DNA of 64,000 nt from Butyrivibrio sp. YAB3001 (GCF_900112195.1 NZ_FOKR01000003.1:267329-331328); one strand, 5' to 3'; counted from the first letter of the stretch, positions 8,830-19,046 are shown. Notes: generated from the sequence alone by a model not told the origin. Translations and numbers: made by a program.

Positions 8830-10011
8830 TTATCTTTCAACTATGGCAGCGCAGCCCATTCCACCACCTACGCACAATGTGGCAAGTCCCTTATGAGCAT
8901 CCCTTCTCTGCATCTCATACAAAAGAGAAACAAGAATTCTGTTTCCCGAACATCCAACAGGATGGCCAAGTGCAATAGCACCACCATTTACATTGAGAAC
9001 ATCATTGCTAAATCCAAGGTCATGCTGAACAGCTACAGACTGAGCTGCAAATGCCTCGTTTGCCTCGATGAGCTCGAAATCGCCGATTGTATATCCGGCT
9101 TTTTTCATAACCTTCTGAGTTGCTGCAACAGGTCCAATACCCATGATGCTTGGCTCTACACCTGCAAGTTCTCCTGCAATCCATGTTCCAAGTGGCTTAA
9201 CGCCAAGTTCTTTTGCCTTCTCTTCGCTCATTACGATGATTGCTGATGCAGCATCGTTAATTCCTGAAGAGTTCGCAGCTGTAACAACGCCGCCATCTTT
9301 CTTAAATGCAGGCTTAAGGTGGGAAATACCATCAGCAGTCACGCCTTTTCTTGGACCTTCATCTGTATCAAAAATAATTGTTTCTTTCTTTTTCTTTATT
9401 TCAACAGGAACGATTTCTTCTTTGAATTTGCCTGCTGCTATCGCAGTTTCAGCCTTATTCTGTGACCATGCTGCAAACTCATCGAGCTGCTGTCTTGTAA
9501 GATGCCACTGCTCAGCGATATTCTCAGCAGTGATTCCCATATGGTAACCGCCGAACGCATCTGTAAGAGCATCCTTGATCATCGCATCCTGAAGCTCTCC
9601 GGATCCCATTCTGTAGCCATAACGGCCCTGTTGCATAAGATAAGGAGCCATTGACATGTTCTCCATACCACCTGCAACGATAATATCAGCATCACCCATG
9701 CCGATAAGCTTTGCTGCAAGATTTACGCAGTGAAGACCTGATCCGCAAAGTACATTGATAGTTGTTGCCGGAACCTCTACAGGAATTCCTGCATTGATTG
9801 CTGACTGTCTTGCAGGGTTCTGTCCAAGTCCAGCCTGGATAACGCATCCCATGTAAACTTCATCAACCTGCTCAGGCTTAACTCCTGCTCTTTTAAGCGC
9901 TTCCTTTATAACTATTGCACCAAGTGCAGGTGCAGGTGTTGTAGATAATGCGCCTCCCATTGTTCCGATTGCTGTTCTGCATGCTCCCGCCAAAACTACT
10001 TTTCTAGCCAT
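8830..10011 (-). CDS. Acetyl-CoA C-acetyltransferase (thiolase), stand-alone paralogue
   Basis: Condenses two acetyl-CoA to acetoacetyl-CoA, or the reverse, in the cytosol. The start at 10011 is chosen because ATGGAGGGCGAT sits just before it; an upstream in-frame ATG at 10044 has no site. The 393-residue product has the nucleophilic Cys89 in NVLCGSG, the NEAFAAQ motif, the His of GHP and the second catalytic Cys in CVGGGMG. It is close to the thiolase of the butyrate operon in this window (20093-21283) but differs around the catalytic His loop (GCSGNR against GASGCR). It is monocistronic, with its own 300-base upstream region. It may serve another route such as degradation or reserve formation, or be a back-up; the sequence does not decide. 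Confidence 0.93.
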   Translation of the reverse strand: MARKVVLAGACRTAIGTMGGALSTTPAPALGAIVIKEALKRAGVKPEQVDEVYMGCVIQAGLGQNPARQSAINAGIPVEVPATTINVLCGSGLHCVNLAAKLIGMGDADIIVAGGMENMSMAPYLMQQGRYGYRMGSGELQDAMIKDALTDAFGGYHMGITAENIAEQWHLTRQQLDEFAAWSQNKAETAIAAGKFKEEIVPVEIKKKKETIIFDTDEGPRKGVTADGISHLKPAFKKDGGVVTAANSSGINDAASAIIVMSEEKAKELGVKPLGTWIAGELAGVEPSIMGIGPVAATQKVMKKAGYTIGDFELIEANEAFAAQSVAVQHDLGFSNDVLNVNGGAIALGHPVGCSGNRILVSLLYEMQRRDAHKGLATLCVGGGMGCAAIVER

Positions 10012-10323
10012 ATCGCCCTCCATTAATTTTATATTTTTATGCAAGTCAATTCATCGCTTGCAGATTATCGATGCCTAACTATTTTTAACAAATTCAAATA
10101 CTAAACATGATGTTCATATCCATTTGAATATTGTCAGTCACGATACTCTAACAAATATATTTTATCACTTTATTAAACAATACTCAACGCGTTAATGTTA
10201 ACATCAACTATGACAACTCAGCAGATTTAAAATTTAAGCTAGCATATAGTCGAGTTAATATAAAACAACTACACTAGATTCATTCTAATACGTCTTAGTC
10301 ACAGAAATGCGCTAACCGCAGAA
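10012..10323. other. Spacer between mtnA and the thiolase paralogue
   Basis: An AT-rich 312-base gap that must carry the thiolase promoter. I see a small palindrome (TGTTAACA near 10196-10203), but no convincing -35/-10 pair, no terminator with a T-run for mtnA and no small gene. Confidence 0.4.
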
Positions 10324-11400
10324 TCATTTATGATTAAAGAGCTCCGCGATTGCATTGTCGTAAGGGGCATGAAGTACTCCGTATTCTGTGACGATACCTG
10401 AAATCAACTCATTATCTGTGACATCAAATGCCGGATTGTATACCTTTACTCCCTCAGGTGCCATTCGCTCTTTATACCACATTTCTGTCACTTCTTCAGG
10501 TTTTCTTTGCTCAATATTAATGTCTCCTCCTGTTGGAGTACTGATATCAATTGTTGACGTTGGAGCGCAGACATAAAATGGAATTCCATACCTTTTTGCA
10601 ACAGTGGCAACAACGCTGGTTCCTATTTTGTTTGCGGCGTCTCCGTTTGCTGCAACTCTGTCACATCCAACAAAGATTGCATTTATAGCTCCGCTTTTCA
10701 TAAGTGATGCGGACATGTTATCGCACAAAAGTGTTGTATCAATGCCTGCTGAATGAAGCTCAAATGCCGTAAGCCTTGCGCCCTGCAAAAGAGGCCTTGT
10801 CTCATCGCAGTATACTTTTATCTTCATTCCTTTTTCATGAGCAAGATACATAGGAGCTGTCGCTGTGCCATATTTGCAGGTTGCAAGCTGTCCTGCATTG
10901 CAATGTGTCAAAATCCCGTCACCATCTTTAATAAGTGAAAGCCCGAATTCTCCGATTTTTCTACAAACCTCAATATCCTCAGCCTTGATTTTTTCAGCTT
11001 CGGCTTTCATTCTGGCAATTACCGCTTCTTTATCAAAAGAACCTGCTTCACTACAGAACTTTTTCACACACTCTTCCATGCGTTTTAGTGCCCATGATAA
11101 GTTTACCGCGGTAGGTCTTGAAGAATTGAGATAATCACTCTTTTCCTTAACCTCTTCCATAAATTCATCGTAAGACTGCGCCTTTGAATATTTCATCAAA
11201 AGATAAATTCCAAAGCCGGCAGTTACCCCAATAGCCGGTGCTCCACGTACCTGCAAAAGATAAATTGCATCCCATATTTCTTTTGCGGTGCAGAGTCTTA
11301 TAATCTCAATTTTTCCAGGAAGAAGAGTCTGGTCAATAATTTCTATTGCATCAGCTTCATCAACCAATGCAACGGTTTCATAATCGAGTATGCTTTTCAT
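10324..11400 (-). CDS. mtnA: S-methyl-5-thioribose-1-phosphate isomerase
   Basis: Isomerises methylthioribose-1-phosphate to methylthioribulose-1-phosphate in methionine salvage. The 358-residue length and three signatures are typical: RGAPAIGVTAGFG near residue 52, THCNAGQLAT near 160 with the catalytic Cys, and GCDRVAANGDAANKIGT near 240 with the catalytic Asp. The start is preceded by GAGGTG. No other salvage genes (kinase, dehydratase, enolase-phosphatase) lie nearby, so the downstream route may be a shunt or be encoded elsewhere. The related eIF2B-like ribose-1,5-bisphosphate isomerases share the fold but not this exact motif set. Confidence 0.93.
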   Translation of the reverse strand: MKSILDYETVALVDEADAIEIIDQTLLPGKIEIIRLCTAKEIWDAIYLLQVRGAPAIGVTAGFGIYLLMKYSKAQSYDEFMEEVKEKSDYLNSSRPTAVNLSWALKRMEECVKKFCSEAGSFDKEAVIARMKAEAEKIKAEDIEVCRKIGEFGLSLIKDGDGILTHCNAGQLATCKYGTATAPMYLAHEKGMKIKVYCDETRPLLQGARLTAFELHSAGIDTTLLCDNMSASLMKSGAINAIFVGCDRVAANGDAANKIGTSVVATVAKRYGIPFYVCAPTSTIDISTPTGGDINIEQRKPEEVTEMWYKERMAPEGVKVYNPAFDVTDNELISGIVTEYGVLHAPYDNAIAELFNHK

Positions 11401-11483
11401 TTTTCACCTCATCGTAACAATATTTTTTACCATTTAGATTCATTGTTGCACGAAAGCCACCATATATGCAGGTTTCCGCCATT

Positions 11484-14400
11484 TCAGTCAAGACTATATA
11501 TATATTCACCACTTGAAAGCTCATGACTCTCTCCATTGGGAAGAATCAGTGTACATGTGCTCTCATCAGGTATCGTGCATGAAAGCTGCTTTTCATCAAG
11601 ATTCCAGGAAACACTTATTTTCCCATAGCGTGAAATAAAACTGCCTTCAGCGCTCGTGAGCATACTTCCAATCTTTGGTTGTATATAAAAATGCTTGTAT
11701 CCTGGCATTTCTTCATCAGGTACAATCCCCAAAATATCAGTAAAGCAGAACGTTGCCACCGATGAATATGCCGCATGGTTAAGCGAACCGCTAACATAAT
11801 ATCTTCCATCAGGATACTCATTACCCTCAAAATCATTATACTTAAATGCGCCAATCTCCTCAGGATTAGTGGTAAGTCCAAGTGTGACTGGATGAGCAAG
11901 ACCACCGGAAGAAGTATTGGTCATAGCCTCCACCGCATCATCTATATATCCATTTGCTGACAGTGCAGGCAGATAAAACGATAGTCCTGAGTATCCGGGG
12001 TAAAAGATATATCCTCCGTACTCCGTCAGCAGTTTAAGCCTTCCGGCTGCCGCATCCATCAGTTCATTCGGAAAAAGCTCAAATGAAATACCCAGAGAAT
12101 ATGCAGTCTCTGTCTCTGCACCATCGATAAGTATGCCGCCTTCTAATGAAGCATCACTTCTTATGAATGTCTTTTGCCAGCTATCTGTAAAACTATCTGC
12201 AATATTATTGTACTTATCAAAGTTTTCCTTATCTCCGATTGTTTTATACATCTTAGCCAAAATTCTGGCTGAATGCGCACACCACGCAGTATCGCTAAGC
12301 GTTTCAGGTGTATTCTGCATGGATAAATGATCTCCGTAGCCTCCTGAAGTAAAAAGAAAATCTTCTGAATTAGAGACAAGATAATCCAACCATTTTGTAG
12401 CAGCATCAATATTCTCACGAATTACGCTGTCGTCACCATATTGCAGATACAGGTTCCAGGGAATTGTTATTATGCAGTCTCCCCAGCAGCTATGTCCTCC
12501 AAAGAGATCCCTTGCAGGAGCCACATCGCTTATCAGACCGTCATTCCCCTGCATAGCCCGGATTTCTTTTAGGTAATTTCTATAAAAAGACTCTGCATCA
12601 TATTTATACATTGCAAATAAAGATGTAAGCTGTGCATCACCCGTCCAGCCAAGCCTTTCATCTCTCTGACAACAATCAGTTGGCACATCCATGAGATTTG
12701 ACTTTAAGCTGTAAACAGAATTCGAATAATATTTATTTATTATCTCGTCAGAACACTTAAAGTCGCCTGTCTCCTGCAAATCAGATGATAAGACTAGCGC
12801 TTCCAGCGCATCTGCATCAAGCGCATTTGAAAGTCCTGTAATTTCAACATATCTAAAACCGTGATATGTATGTAAAAAAGTAACCTTTTTATCTTTTTCT
12901 TTTCCAAAGACATAATAATCAGTGTTTCTTGCAGTTAGCAGATTCTGCGTCCAGACAGTTCCCGGCTCATCATCCGAATTTACCATCTGCTCGGAATTAA
13001 GAAGCTCACCATACCTAAATGTAACAACCTCTCCTTCTGCCGCACTATTATCTTTCAGCTTGCCAAAATCCACAGAAATTGTTCCTGCTATGTTCTGCCC
13101 AAAGTCATACACAAAATGCCCCGGAACAGGCTCAGAAACACTTAGAGCCTTGAGCTTTTCAGTGCAAGCGATTGACTCGTTTTCTTTTTTATAAATCGGA
13201 AGATTTAATAGATGCTCCTGAACATCATCAACTGCCACATCTGTCCAATCGCCTGATTCCTCGGCACCAATCCTGTCATCAATCATCTCACCCTGATATA
13301 TGTCATCAGATCTATATCTGCTCTCACTCGAAACCTTGAAAGAATCATCGGTAGGAATTATCTCTCTGCTGCCATCTTTATAATTGATGACAAGCTCGCC
13401 CTTAACAGCAAGGCGCTTCCCCCATGGAGTTGCAGTCTCAGGATATCCAACTCCTCTGTCAAAAAATCCATGAAAAAGCTCTATAGAAAGAGTATTATTC
13501 TTTTCCAAAAAATCTGTAACATCGTAGGAAACATAGTTTAAATACTGGTCAAAAACCATTTTCCCAGGCTCAAAAAAGTTTTCAGACACTTTCTGGCCAT
13601 TAAGTGTAATATCAAAACTTCCAAATGCTGTCATATAAAGATATGCGCTCTCAATTTTACCTTTATCCGCATCAAACTCTTTTCTGAAAGTTTTAGCACA
13701 GTCTTTCTTAGTTTCTGATATTATAAATCCCGAAGGCACTATAAGACTTTTCCCCTTGGTATCGTAATCCAATTTTACATAGTAAGGTGAAAAAGCGCTT
13801 TCTGCAGTGCCGGCATAATCATAATCAAAAAGATTATTTGCAAAGTTTCCATCAAAGTCATCTTCGAATAGAACCTGCTCTTTGCACTTTACGGATATAT
13901 CATCAATATGTGCAACATCAACGCCTCTGTTATTATAGGTTCCAACACATCCCAGTGAAAATTTCGGAATATCAATGGCGCCAACGTATTCTCCGTTTAT
14001 GCCAACCTCTGCCTGTTCACCGGTTACTTTAATATTAACCTCAAAAACATTTTCTGCATCAGAAGCAGATTGTAGCAATATTTCTTTATAGAAAACTTTA
14101 TCTTCAGTCCCGTTATTAAAGCTCTTGAAAATAAATTTATCACCATCAGAAGATGTTCTAAGTCCAAATAATATCAGTCTTCCATATTCACCCGTCTCAT
14201 CACCCAGCACAAAATATGCCTCATTGCTTCCGACGAGCATATTATATGAAGCCTCATATTCAGAGATTTCTTTATCTATATCATTCTTATCTATAACGGG
14301 CGCACTTATGAAATGTGCACTTTTCATTTCCGCGTCATACTCATCAATCAACGGAATAGAGGCATTTTTATCTTGATCAGAAGTCGTTGTCACATCATTT

Positions 14401-14501
14401 GCACCTGATGCACAACCACTCAAAGCTAAAGTTCCAAATAATGAAACAATTACAGGAATAGTTTTTAGTGCAAAAAGATTATTATCATTTATGCTCTTCA
14501 T
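11484..14501 (-). CDS. Surface lipoprotein alpha-L-rhamnosidase (GH78)
   Basis: Removes terminal L-rhamnose from rhamnogalacturonan side chains, flavonoids or similar glycans at the outer face of the membrane. The 1,005-residue protein begins with a lipoprotein signal ending LALSGC (Cys30). The central region has the GH78 hallmark DVPTDCCQRDERLGWTGD (near residues 610-630), which carries the acidic catalytic residues, in the expected order of beta domains, (alpha/alpha)6 barrel and C-terminal beta-sandwich. DCCQ replaces the more usual DCPQ. The start codon overlaps the stop of the upstream Sel1-like gene by four bases (ATGA), and there is no strong site of its own, so translation is probably coupled. 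It fits the pectin theme of the window but is not linked to the main pectin operon. Confidence 0.9.
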   Translation of the reverse strand: MKSINDNNLFALKTIPVIVSLFGTLALSGCASGANDVTTTSDQDKNASIPLIDEYDAEMKSAHFISAPVIDKNDIDKEISEYEASYNMLVGSNEAYFVLGDETGEYGRLILFGLRTSSDGDKFIFKSFNNGTEDKVFYKEILLQSASDAENVFEVNIKVTGEQAEVGINGEYVGAIDIPKFSLGCVGTYNNRGVDVAHIDDISVKCKEQVLFEDDFDGNFANNLFDYDYAGTAESAFSPYYVKLDYDTKGKSLIVPSGFIISETKKDCAKTFRKEFDADKGKIESAYLYMTAFGSFDITLNGQKVSENFFEPGKMVFDQYLNYVSYDVTDFLEKNNTLSIELFHGFFDRGVGYPETATPWGKRLAVKGELVINYKDGSREIIPTDDSFKVSSESRYRSDDIYQGEMIDDRIGAEESGDWTDVAVDDVQEHLLNLPIYKKENESIACTEKLKALSVSEPVPGHFVYDFGQNIAGTISVDFGKLKDNSAAEGEVVTFRYGELLNSEQMVNSDDEPGTVWTQNLLTARNTDYYVFGKEKDKKVTFLHTYHGFRYVEITGLSNALDADALEALVLSSDLQETGDFKCSDEIINKYYSNSVYSLKSNLMDVPTDCCQRDERLGWTGDAQLTSLFAMYKYDAESFYRNYLKEIRAMQGNDGLISDVAPARDLFGGHSCWGDCIITIPWNLYLQYGDDSVIRENIDAATKWLDYLVSNSEDFLFTSGGYGDHLSMQNTPETLSDTAWCAHSARILAKMYKTIGDKENFDKYNNIADSFTDSWQKTFIRSDASLEGGILIDGAETETAYSLGISFELFPNELMDAAAGRLKLLTEYGGYIFYPGYSGLSFYLPALSANGYIDDAVEAMTNTSSGGLAHPVTLGLTTNPEEIGAFKYNDFEGNEYPDGRYYVSGSLNHAAYSSVATFCFTDILGIVPDEEMPGYKHFYIQPKIGSMLTSAEGSFISRYGKISVSWNLDEKQLSCTIPDESTCTLILPNGESHELSSGEYIYSLD

Positions 14502-14692
14502 AGCTTTTCCAGCAATTCCATTGAAGCTTCGCTTCCATGTTTAGCAGCATAAGAAGCCCACTTCTTAGCTTTTGTAGGATTCTTTTCGCCAAAATCCCCA
14601 TTAAAGTAACCTATAGCGATCTGCTCTGCAGCTTCTATGCTCCCCTTCCCTGCCTTATCTATAAGATCAAGTAATTTTTGTTTCTTATCCAT
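14498..14692 (-). CDS. Small Sel1-like repeat protein
   Basis: A 64-residue soluble protein with no signal peptide. Residues 17-64 read as one and a half Sel1-like repeats (A..IAIGYFNGDFGEKNPTKAKKWASYAAKHG), a helix-turn-helix scaffold used for protein contacts. An AGGAG site eight bases ahead supports the start. Its stop overlaps the GH78 start (ATGA), making it the leader gene of a two-gene unit. A role in regulating or assisting GH78 production is possible; it could also simply be a translational leader. No function is established from the sequence. Confidence 0.75.
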   Translation of the reverse strand: MDKKQKLLDLIDKAGKGSIEAAEQIAIGYFNGDFGEKNPTKAKKWASYAAKHGSEASMELLEKL

Positions 14693-14739
14693 GTAAATCT
14701 CCTGTATTTTTACTATTTTAATATCTTAACACATTATCA

Positions 14740-14792
14740 TCGTAAATAAAAAAACTAAGGAAGGCCAACCTTTATAAGGTGACCTCCCCTAG
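14740..14792 (-). terminator. Intrinsic terminator of the butyrate operon
   Basis: An imperfect hairpin (AGGGGAGGTCACCTT pairing with AAGGTTGGCCTTCCTT on the minus strand) lies about 30 bases past the etfA stop and is followed by AGTTTTTTTATTT. It is the expected end of the thl-crt-hbd-bcd-etfBA transcript. Confidence 0.8.
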
Positions 14793-14823
14793 ATTTTGAT
14801 TTACTACTAGTGTAGTTGTTTTA

Positions 14824-15873
14824 TCAGCCCTTTGCTGCAAGAGCTTCCTTAATCTTCTTTGTAAGAGCAGGAACAATCTTGTTAAGATCGCCTACAACAC
14901 CATAATCAGCTACATCAAAGATAGGAGCGTTCTCATCTTTGTTGATAGCGATGATGATATCAGACTCTTCCATACCTGCAACGTGCTGGATTGCTCCGGA
15001 AATACCGATTGCAAAGTAAAGCTGAGGTCTAACTGTCTTACCTGTCTGTCCAACCTGAAGATCCTTTGGCTTCCAGCCGGAATCTACAACTGCACGTGAG
15101 CAGGATACTGTTCCGTTAAGAGCTTCTGCAAGGTCTTCAAGAATCTTGAAATTCTCAGGGCTTCCAACTCCACGACCACCTGATACAAGGATCTTAGCAG
15201 CCTGGATATCAGCAACTGAAGAAGCTTCTTTAACGATCTTAAGGATTTCTGTGTAGCAGTTGTTCTCTTCGAATCCAGGATTGAACTCAACAACTTCTGC
15301 CTTAGCACCCTTAATAGGATCAATCTTCTGCATAACGCCTGGACGAACTGTAGCCATCTGAGGACGGAAGTCAGGGCAAGCGATTGTAGCGATTGTGTTT
15401 CCACCAAATGCAGGTCTTGTCATAAGGAGCTGTTTGTGCTTTGTCTCTCTTACTGGTGATGGCTCAAGAGGGAAATCACCAATATCAAGACTTGTACAGT
15501 CAGCTGTAAGACCTGTGTGTACTCTTGAAGATACTCTAGGGCCAAGATCTCTACCAATTGCTGTAGCGCCAACAAGGAGGATCTCAGGCTTGTACTCGTC
15601 GATAACAGATGCAAGAGCATGTGTATAAGGCTCTGTTCTGTAATCCTTAAGTGCAGGATCATCAACTACGATAACTCTGTCAGCTCCGTACTCAGCAAGT
15701 TTGTCAACAAGATTGCCAACACCGCTTCCAAGAAGTACAGCTGTTACTTTCTTCTCATCAAGGTCTTTTGCAAGATCCTTTGCTTTGCCCAGAAGTTCAA
15801 GCGCGATACTTGAAAGTTCATTGTCAACCTGCTGAGCAAATATAAATACACCTTTATATTCTTCTAAAGACAT
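14824..15873 (-). CDS. etfA: Electron transfer flavoprotein alpha subunit
   Basis: Partner of EtfB; the heterodimer binds FAD and works with butyryl-CoA dehydrogenase, where in anaerobic butyrate formers it allows electron bifurcation from NADH to ferredoxin and crotonyl-CoA. The 349-residue protein has the N-terminal nucleotide-binding half and the C-terminal FAD domain with SGGRGVGSPENF, SRAVVDSGW, QVGQTGKTV and AIGISGAIQHVAGM, then INKDENAPIFDVADYGVVGD; these are the standard EtfA FAD contacts. AAGGAGAAG precedes the start. It is last in the operon, 39 bases after etfB. Confidence 0.96.
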   Translation of the reverse strand: MSLEEYKGVFIFAQQVDNELSSIALELLGKAKDLAKDLDEKKVTAVLLGSGVGNLVDKLAEYGADRVIVVDDPALKDYRTEPYTHALASVIDEYKPEILLVGATAIGRDLGPRVSSRVHTGLTADCTSLDIGDFPLEPSPVRETKHKQLLMTRPAFGGNTIATIACPDFRPQMATVRPGVMQKIDPIKGAKAEVVEFNPGFEENNCYTEILKIVKEASSVADIQAAKILVSGGRGVGSPENFKILEDLAEALNGTVSCSRAVVDSGWKPKDLQVGQTGKTVRPQLYFAIGISGAIQHVAGMEESDIIIAINKDENAPIFDVADYGVVGDLNKIVPALTKKIKEALAAKG

Positions 15874-15912
15874 GACTCTTCTCCTTTATTCAAAAAATTT
15901 TTAAAATATGTT

Positions 15913-16704
15913 TTAGATCACATGCTTCTCTGTAAGTTTGCCTACAATATACTCAACTGCTTCTTCTGCTGAATCAGGAACAACTTTTTCTCCCTGACCC
16001 TTCTTAACTTTATCAGAAGCCTTAGCAATCTGTGTAGGTGATCCCTTAAGTCCAAGGTTGGAGTCATCAACATCCTTAAGATCTGCTCTGCCCCAAACTG
16101 TAACTTCCTTTTCGAATGCATCGAAAATTCCGCCAGGAGTCATATATCTAGGCTCATTGAGCTCTGAAAGAGCTGTGATAAGGCAAGGCATCTTAGCCTT
16201 CACAATATGATATCTGTCTTCGAACTGTCTCTTAACTTCTACAGTCTTAGCATTCTCATCAACCTTGATTTCCTCTGCATATGAGATTACAGGAAGGTGA
16301 AGGTGCTCAGAAATCTGAGGTCCAACCTGAGCTGTATCTCCATCGATAGCCTGACGGCCTGTGATAATGAGATCATATTCAAGGTTTCTAAGTGCTCCGG
16401 CGATAGTAGAAGATGTTGCCCATGTATCAGCGCCACCAAGTACTCTGTCTGTAACAAGGATTGCCTTGTCTGCGCCCATAGCAAATGCTTCTCTAAGTAC
16501 AGCATCAGCCTTAGGAAGTCCCATAGTAAGAACTGTAACCTCTGCGCCATACTGATCTTTTAATCTAAGTGCTGCCTCAAGACCTGCTTTGTCATCAGGG
16601 TTCATGATAGCAAGCATTGCACCTCTATCCAATGTTCCATCGGGTTTGAACTTAACGCCGCCCTTTGTATCAGGGACCTGCTTAATGCAAACTACAACTT
16701 TCAT
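15913..16704 (-). CDS. etfB: Electron transfer flavoprotein beta subunit
   Basis: A 263-residue partner of EtfA. It opens with the family motif MKVVVCIKQVPDTK and contains the ADTWATSS and GRQAIDGDTAQVGPQ segments of the nucleotide-binding fold, plus the LPVISYAEEI stretch typical of bifurcating-type EtfB. In bifurcating complexes this subunit holds the second FAD that splits electrons. AGAAGGAGACAATTAAG leads the start. It sits 62 bases after bcd, as in Butyrivibrio and Clostridium operons. Confidence 0.96.
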   Translation of the reverse strand: MKVVVCIKQVPDTKGGVKFKPDGTLDRGAMLAIMNPDDKAGLEAALRLKDQYGAEVTVLTMGLPKADAVLREAFAMGADKAILVTDRVLGGADTWATSSTIAGALRNLEYDLIITGRQAIDGDTAQVGPQISEHLHLPVISYAEEIKVDENAKTVEVKRQFEDRYHIVKAKMPCLITALSELNEPRYMTPGGIFDAFEKEVTVWGRADLKDVDDSNLGLKGSPTQIAKASDKVKKGQGEKVVPDSAEEAVEYIVGKLTEKHVI

Positions 16705-16766
16705 CTTAATTGTCTCCTTCTATATTATTTAAAGTACATCTTTCTCACAAATACCGCTAATGGTAA

Positions 16767-17927
16767 TTATTTAAGCAAAGCACCAGAGATAACCATTCTC
16801 TGAACTTCTGATGTACCTTCGTAGATTTCTGTGATCTTAGCATCACGCATCATTCTCTCTACTTCGTACTCTCTGATGTAACCATAACCACCATGGAGCT
16901 GAACTGCCTTTGTTGTAACATCCATTGCAACTTCAGCAGCAAACAACTTAGCCTTAGCAGCTTCGATTCCGTAGTAGTCTTTATTCTTCTTTGCATCAGC
17001 AGCCTGATAAACAAGGAGTCTTGCAGCTTCACACTGTGTAGCCATGTTTGCAAGCTGGAACTGTGTATTCTGGAAAGCACCGATTGCTCTTCCGAACTGC
17101 TTTCTCTCTTTTACATACTCAACTGTTCTGTCAAGTGCACCCTCTGCAATACCAAGAGCCTGAGCAGCGATACCAATACGTCCGCCGTCAAGAGTATGCA
17201 TAGCGATGTTGAAGCCCTTTCCACGAGCACCAAGAAGGTTCTCTGCAGGAATATGGCAATCCTGGAAAATAAGTTCGTATGTGGATGATCCACGGATACC
17301 CATCTTATTCTCTTTTGTTCCGAAAGTGAAACCAGGAGTATCTTTCTCAACGATAAATGCTGAGAACTTCTTCTGCTTTCTGCCCTTCTTATCTTCTACG
17401 ATATCTGTATAAGCAAAGATGATGTAAACATCAGCTTCCTTACCATTTGTGATAAAGCACTTAGATCCGTTAAGAACCCATTCCTTACCATCTTCTGTAA
17501 GAACAGCCTTAGTCTGAACACCCTGAGCATCTGTACCAGCCATAGGCTCTGTAAGACCAAATGCGCCAAGCTTCTCGCCCTTTGCAAGAGGTACAAGGTA
17601 CTTCTGCTTCTGCTCTTCTGTACCATATGTCATGATAGGATCACAGCAAAGTGATGTGTGTGCAGAAACGATAACTGCTGTTGTACCACAAACCTTTGCA
17701 AGTTCCTCTACGCACATAACGTATGTAAGAGGATCACAACCCTGTCCACCATACTCCTTTGGAATCGGAATACCCATAAAGCCATACTTCTGCATCTTAG
17801 CAACTGTTTCTCTTGGGAACTCCTCTGTCTCATCAACGTCTATTGCATGTGGCTTAACTTCTTTTTCTGCAAAATCCTTAAAAAGAGCTCTTGCCATTTC
17901 ATGTTGCTGATCAAGCTGAAAATCCAT
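16767..17927 (-). CDS. bcd: Butyryl-CoA dehydrogenase (acyl-CoA dehydrogenase family)
   Basis: Reduces crotonyl-CoA to butyryl-CoA with the Etf pair. The start at 17927 (MDFQLDQQHEMAR) is chosen because GGAGG lies eight bases upstream; an in-frame ATG at 17942 overlaps that site. The 386-residue length and motifs fit: FGLTEPMAGTDAQG and KCFITNG for flavin and substrate contacts, LGARGKGFNIAMHTLDGGRIGIAAQALGIA split over the central helices, QLHGGYGYIREY, and the catalytic Glu in ITEIYEGTSE near the C terminus. A 148-base structured spacer separates it from hbd. Confidence 0.95.
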   Translation of the reverse strand: MDFQLDQQHEMARALFKDFAEKEVKPHAIDVDETEEFPRETVAKMQKYGFMGIPIPKEYGGQGCDPLTYVMCVEELAKVCGTTAVIVSAHTSLCCDPIMTYGTEEQKQKYLVPLAKGEKLGAFGLTEPMAGTDAQGVQTKAVLTEDGKEWVLNGSKCFITNGKEADVYIIFAYTDIVEDKKGRKQKKFSAFIVEKDTPGFTFGTKENKMGIRGSSTYELIFQDCHIPAENLLGARGKGFNIAMHTLDGGRIGIAAQALGIAEGALDRTVEYVKERKQFGRAIGAFQNTQFQLANMATQCEAARLLVYQAADAKKNKDYYGIEAAKAKLFAAEVAMDVTTKAVQLHGGYGYIREYEVERMMRDAKITEIYEGTSEVQRMVISGALLK

Positions 17928-17967
17928 TATTATTTCCTCCATTTAATAATATATTATTTCATATAAT

Positions 17968-18075
17968 TCGCTAAGCGATTATTCTCGTAACACTTGACAC
18001 TACGGGCTCGATAATACCTCGCCTCGTATTCAAGTGTAAGTAATCGCTAAGCTCGTAAAGAACCTCGCTAAGCGA
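17968..18075. repeat. Nested inverted repeats between hbd and bcd
   Basis: The 148-base spacer contains TCGCTAAGCGA (itself palindromic) at 17968-17978, a relative of it in inverted form at 18041-18052, an inner pair ACACTTGA/TCAAGTGT at 17990-17997 and 18030-18037, and a third copy of CTCGCTAAGCGATTA running into the hbd stop codon (18064-18077). Together they would fold as a long branched hairpin in the operon mRNA. Confidence 0.75.
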
Positions 18076-18948
18076 TTACTTATCTGTAGGAACCTTATTT
18101 CCATCTGCATAGTTGTAGAAGCCGATTCCAGTCTTAACACCAAGCTTCTTACCACGAACCATCTTACGAAGAAGAGGGCATGCACGATACTTAGAATCGC
18201 CTGTCTCTGCATAAAGAACATCCATGATAGCAAGAACGATATCAAGTCCGATGTAATCGCCGAGTTCAAGGGGTCCCATAGGATGGTTGCATCCAAGCTT
18301 CATAGCTGTATCGATACCCTGGATATCTGATACGCCTTCTGAATATACGAAGATACCTTCGTTGATCATAGGAACAAGAATTCTGTTAACAACAAAACCT
18401 GCTGCCTCGTTAACCTGTACAGGAGTCTTTCCAAGGTCCTCAGAAATCTTCTTAATCTTCTCAACCATGTCATCAGGTGTGTTAGCGCCCTGGATAACTT
18501 CAACAAGCTTCATAACAGGAGCCGGATTGAAGAAGTGCATACCGATGATAGGCTTTGCAAGGCCTGAACCGATCTCTGTGATAGAAAGTGATGATGTGTT
18601 AGAAGCAAAGATACAATCAGGGTTCTTAACTACGTTGTCCTGAAGCTCTTTGAAAAGATTCTTCTTGATATCCATAACTTCAAGAGCAGCCTCAACTACA
18701 AGGTCAGCATCAGCACAGATGTCATTAAGACCTGTCTGAATCTTTCCTGTGATCTTATCAGCTTCTTCCTGAGTCTTCTTTCCCTTAGCAACCTGCTTAT
18801 CAAGACCTTTCTTGATCTTAGCAAGACCGCCTTCAGCAAACTCAGTCTTAATATCGCAAAGATATACCTTTTCAACAGTTTCAGCCTGAGCAAATGTCTG
18901 AGCAATTCCTGATCCCATTGTACCTGCACCAATAACAGCTACTTTCAT
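18076..18948 (-). CDS. hbd: 3-hydroxybutyryl-CoA dehydrogenase
   Basis: Reduces acetoacetyl-CoA to 3-hydroxybutyryl-CoA. The 290-residue protein starts with the Rossmann motif [15 protein letters not shown], has the SSLSITEI segment, the catalytic His in [15 protein letters not shown] (near residue 138) and the Glu of that same motif, and ends in the C-terminal helical domain with [11 protein letters not shown]. The length is standard. TTTTAGGAGGATAATAAA precedes the start. Its stop lies inside one copy of the spacer palindrome shared with the bcd upstream region. Confidence 0.96.
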   Translation of the reverse strand: MKVAVIGAGTMGSGIAQTFAQAETVEKVYLCDIKTEFAEGGLAKIKKGLDKQVAKGKKTQEEADKITGKIQTGLNDICADADLVVEAALEVMDIKKNLFKELQDNVVKNPDCIFASNTSSLSITEIGSGLAKPIIGMHFFNPAPVMKLVEVIQGANTPDDMVEKIKKISEDLGKTPVQVNEAAGFVVNRILVPMINEGIFVYSEGVSDIQGIDTAMKLGCNHPMGPLELGDYIGLDIVLAIMDVLYAETGDSKYRACPLLRKMVRGKKLGVKTGIGFYNYADGNKVPTDK

Positions 18949-18978
18949 TTTATTATCCTCCTAAAAATATGTTTGGTA

Positions 18979-19000
18979 CGTCAGGTCCGTAAACCTGACG
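18979..19000. other. Hairpin between crt and hbd
   Basis: Perfect 8-bp arms CGTCAGGT/ACCTGACG around a six-base loop in the 98-base crt-hbd spacer. There is no T-run after it, so it is probably an mRNA processing or stability element rather than a terminator. Confidence 0.7.
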
Positions 19001-19046
19001 CGCCTTATAATTTTTTGTTGTCTTATTTAATCAGTCTAAATATTAT

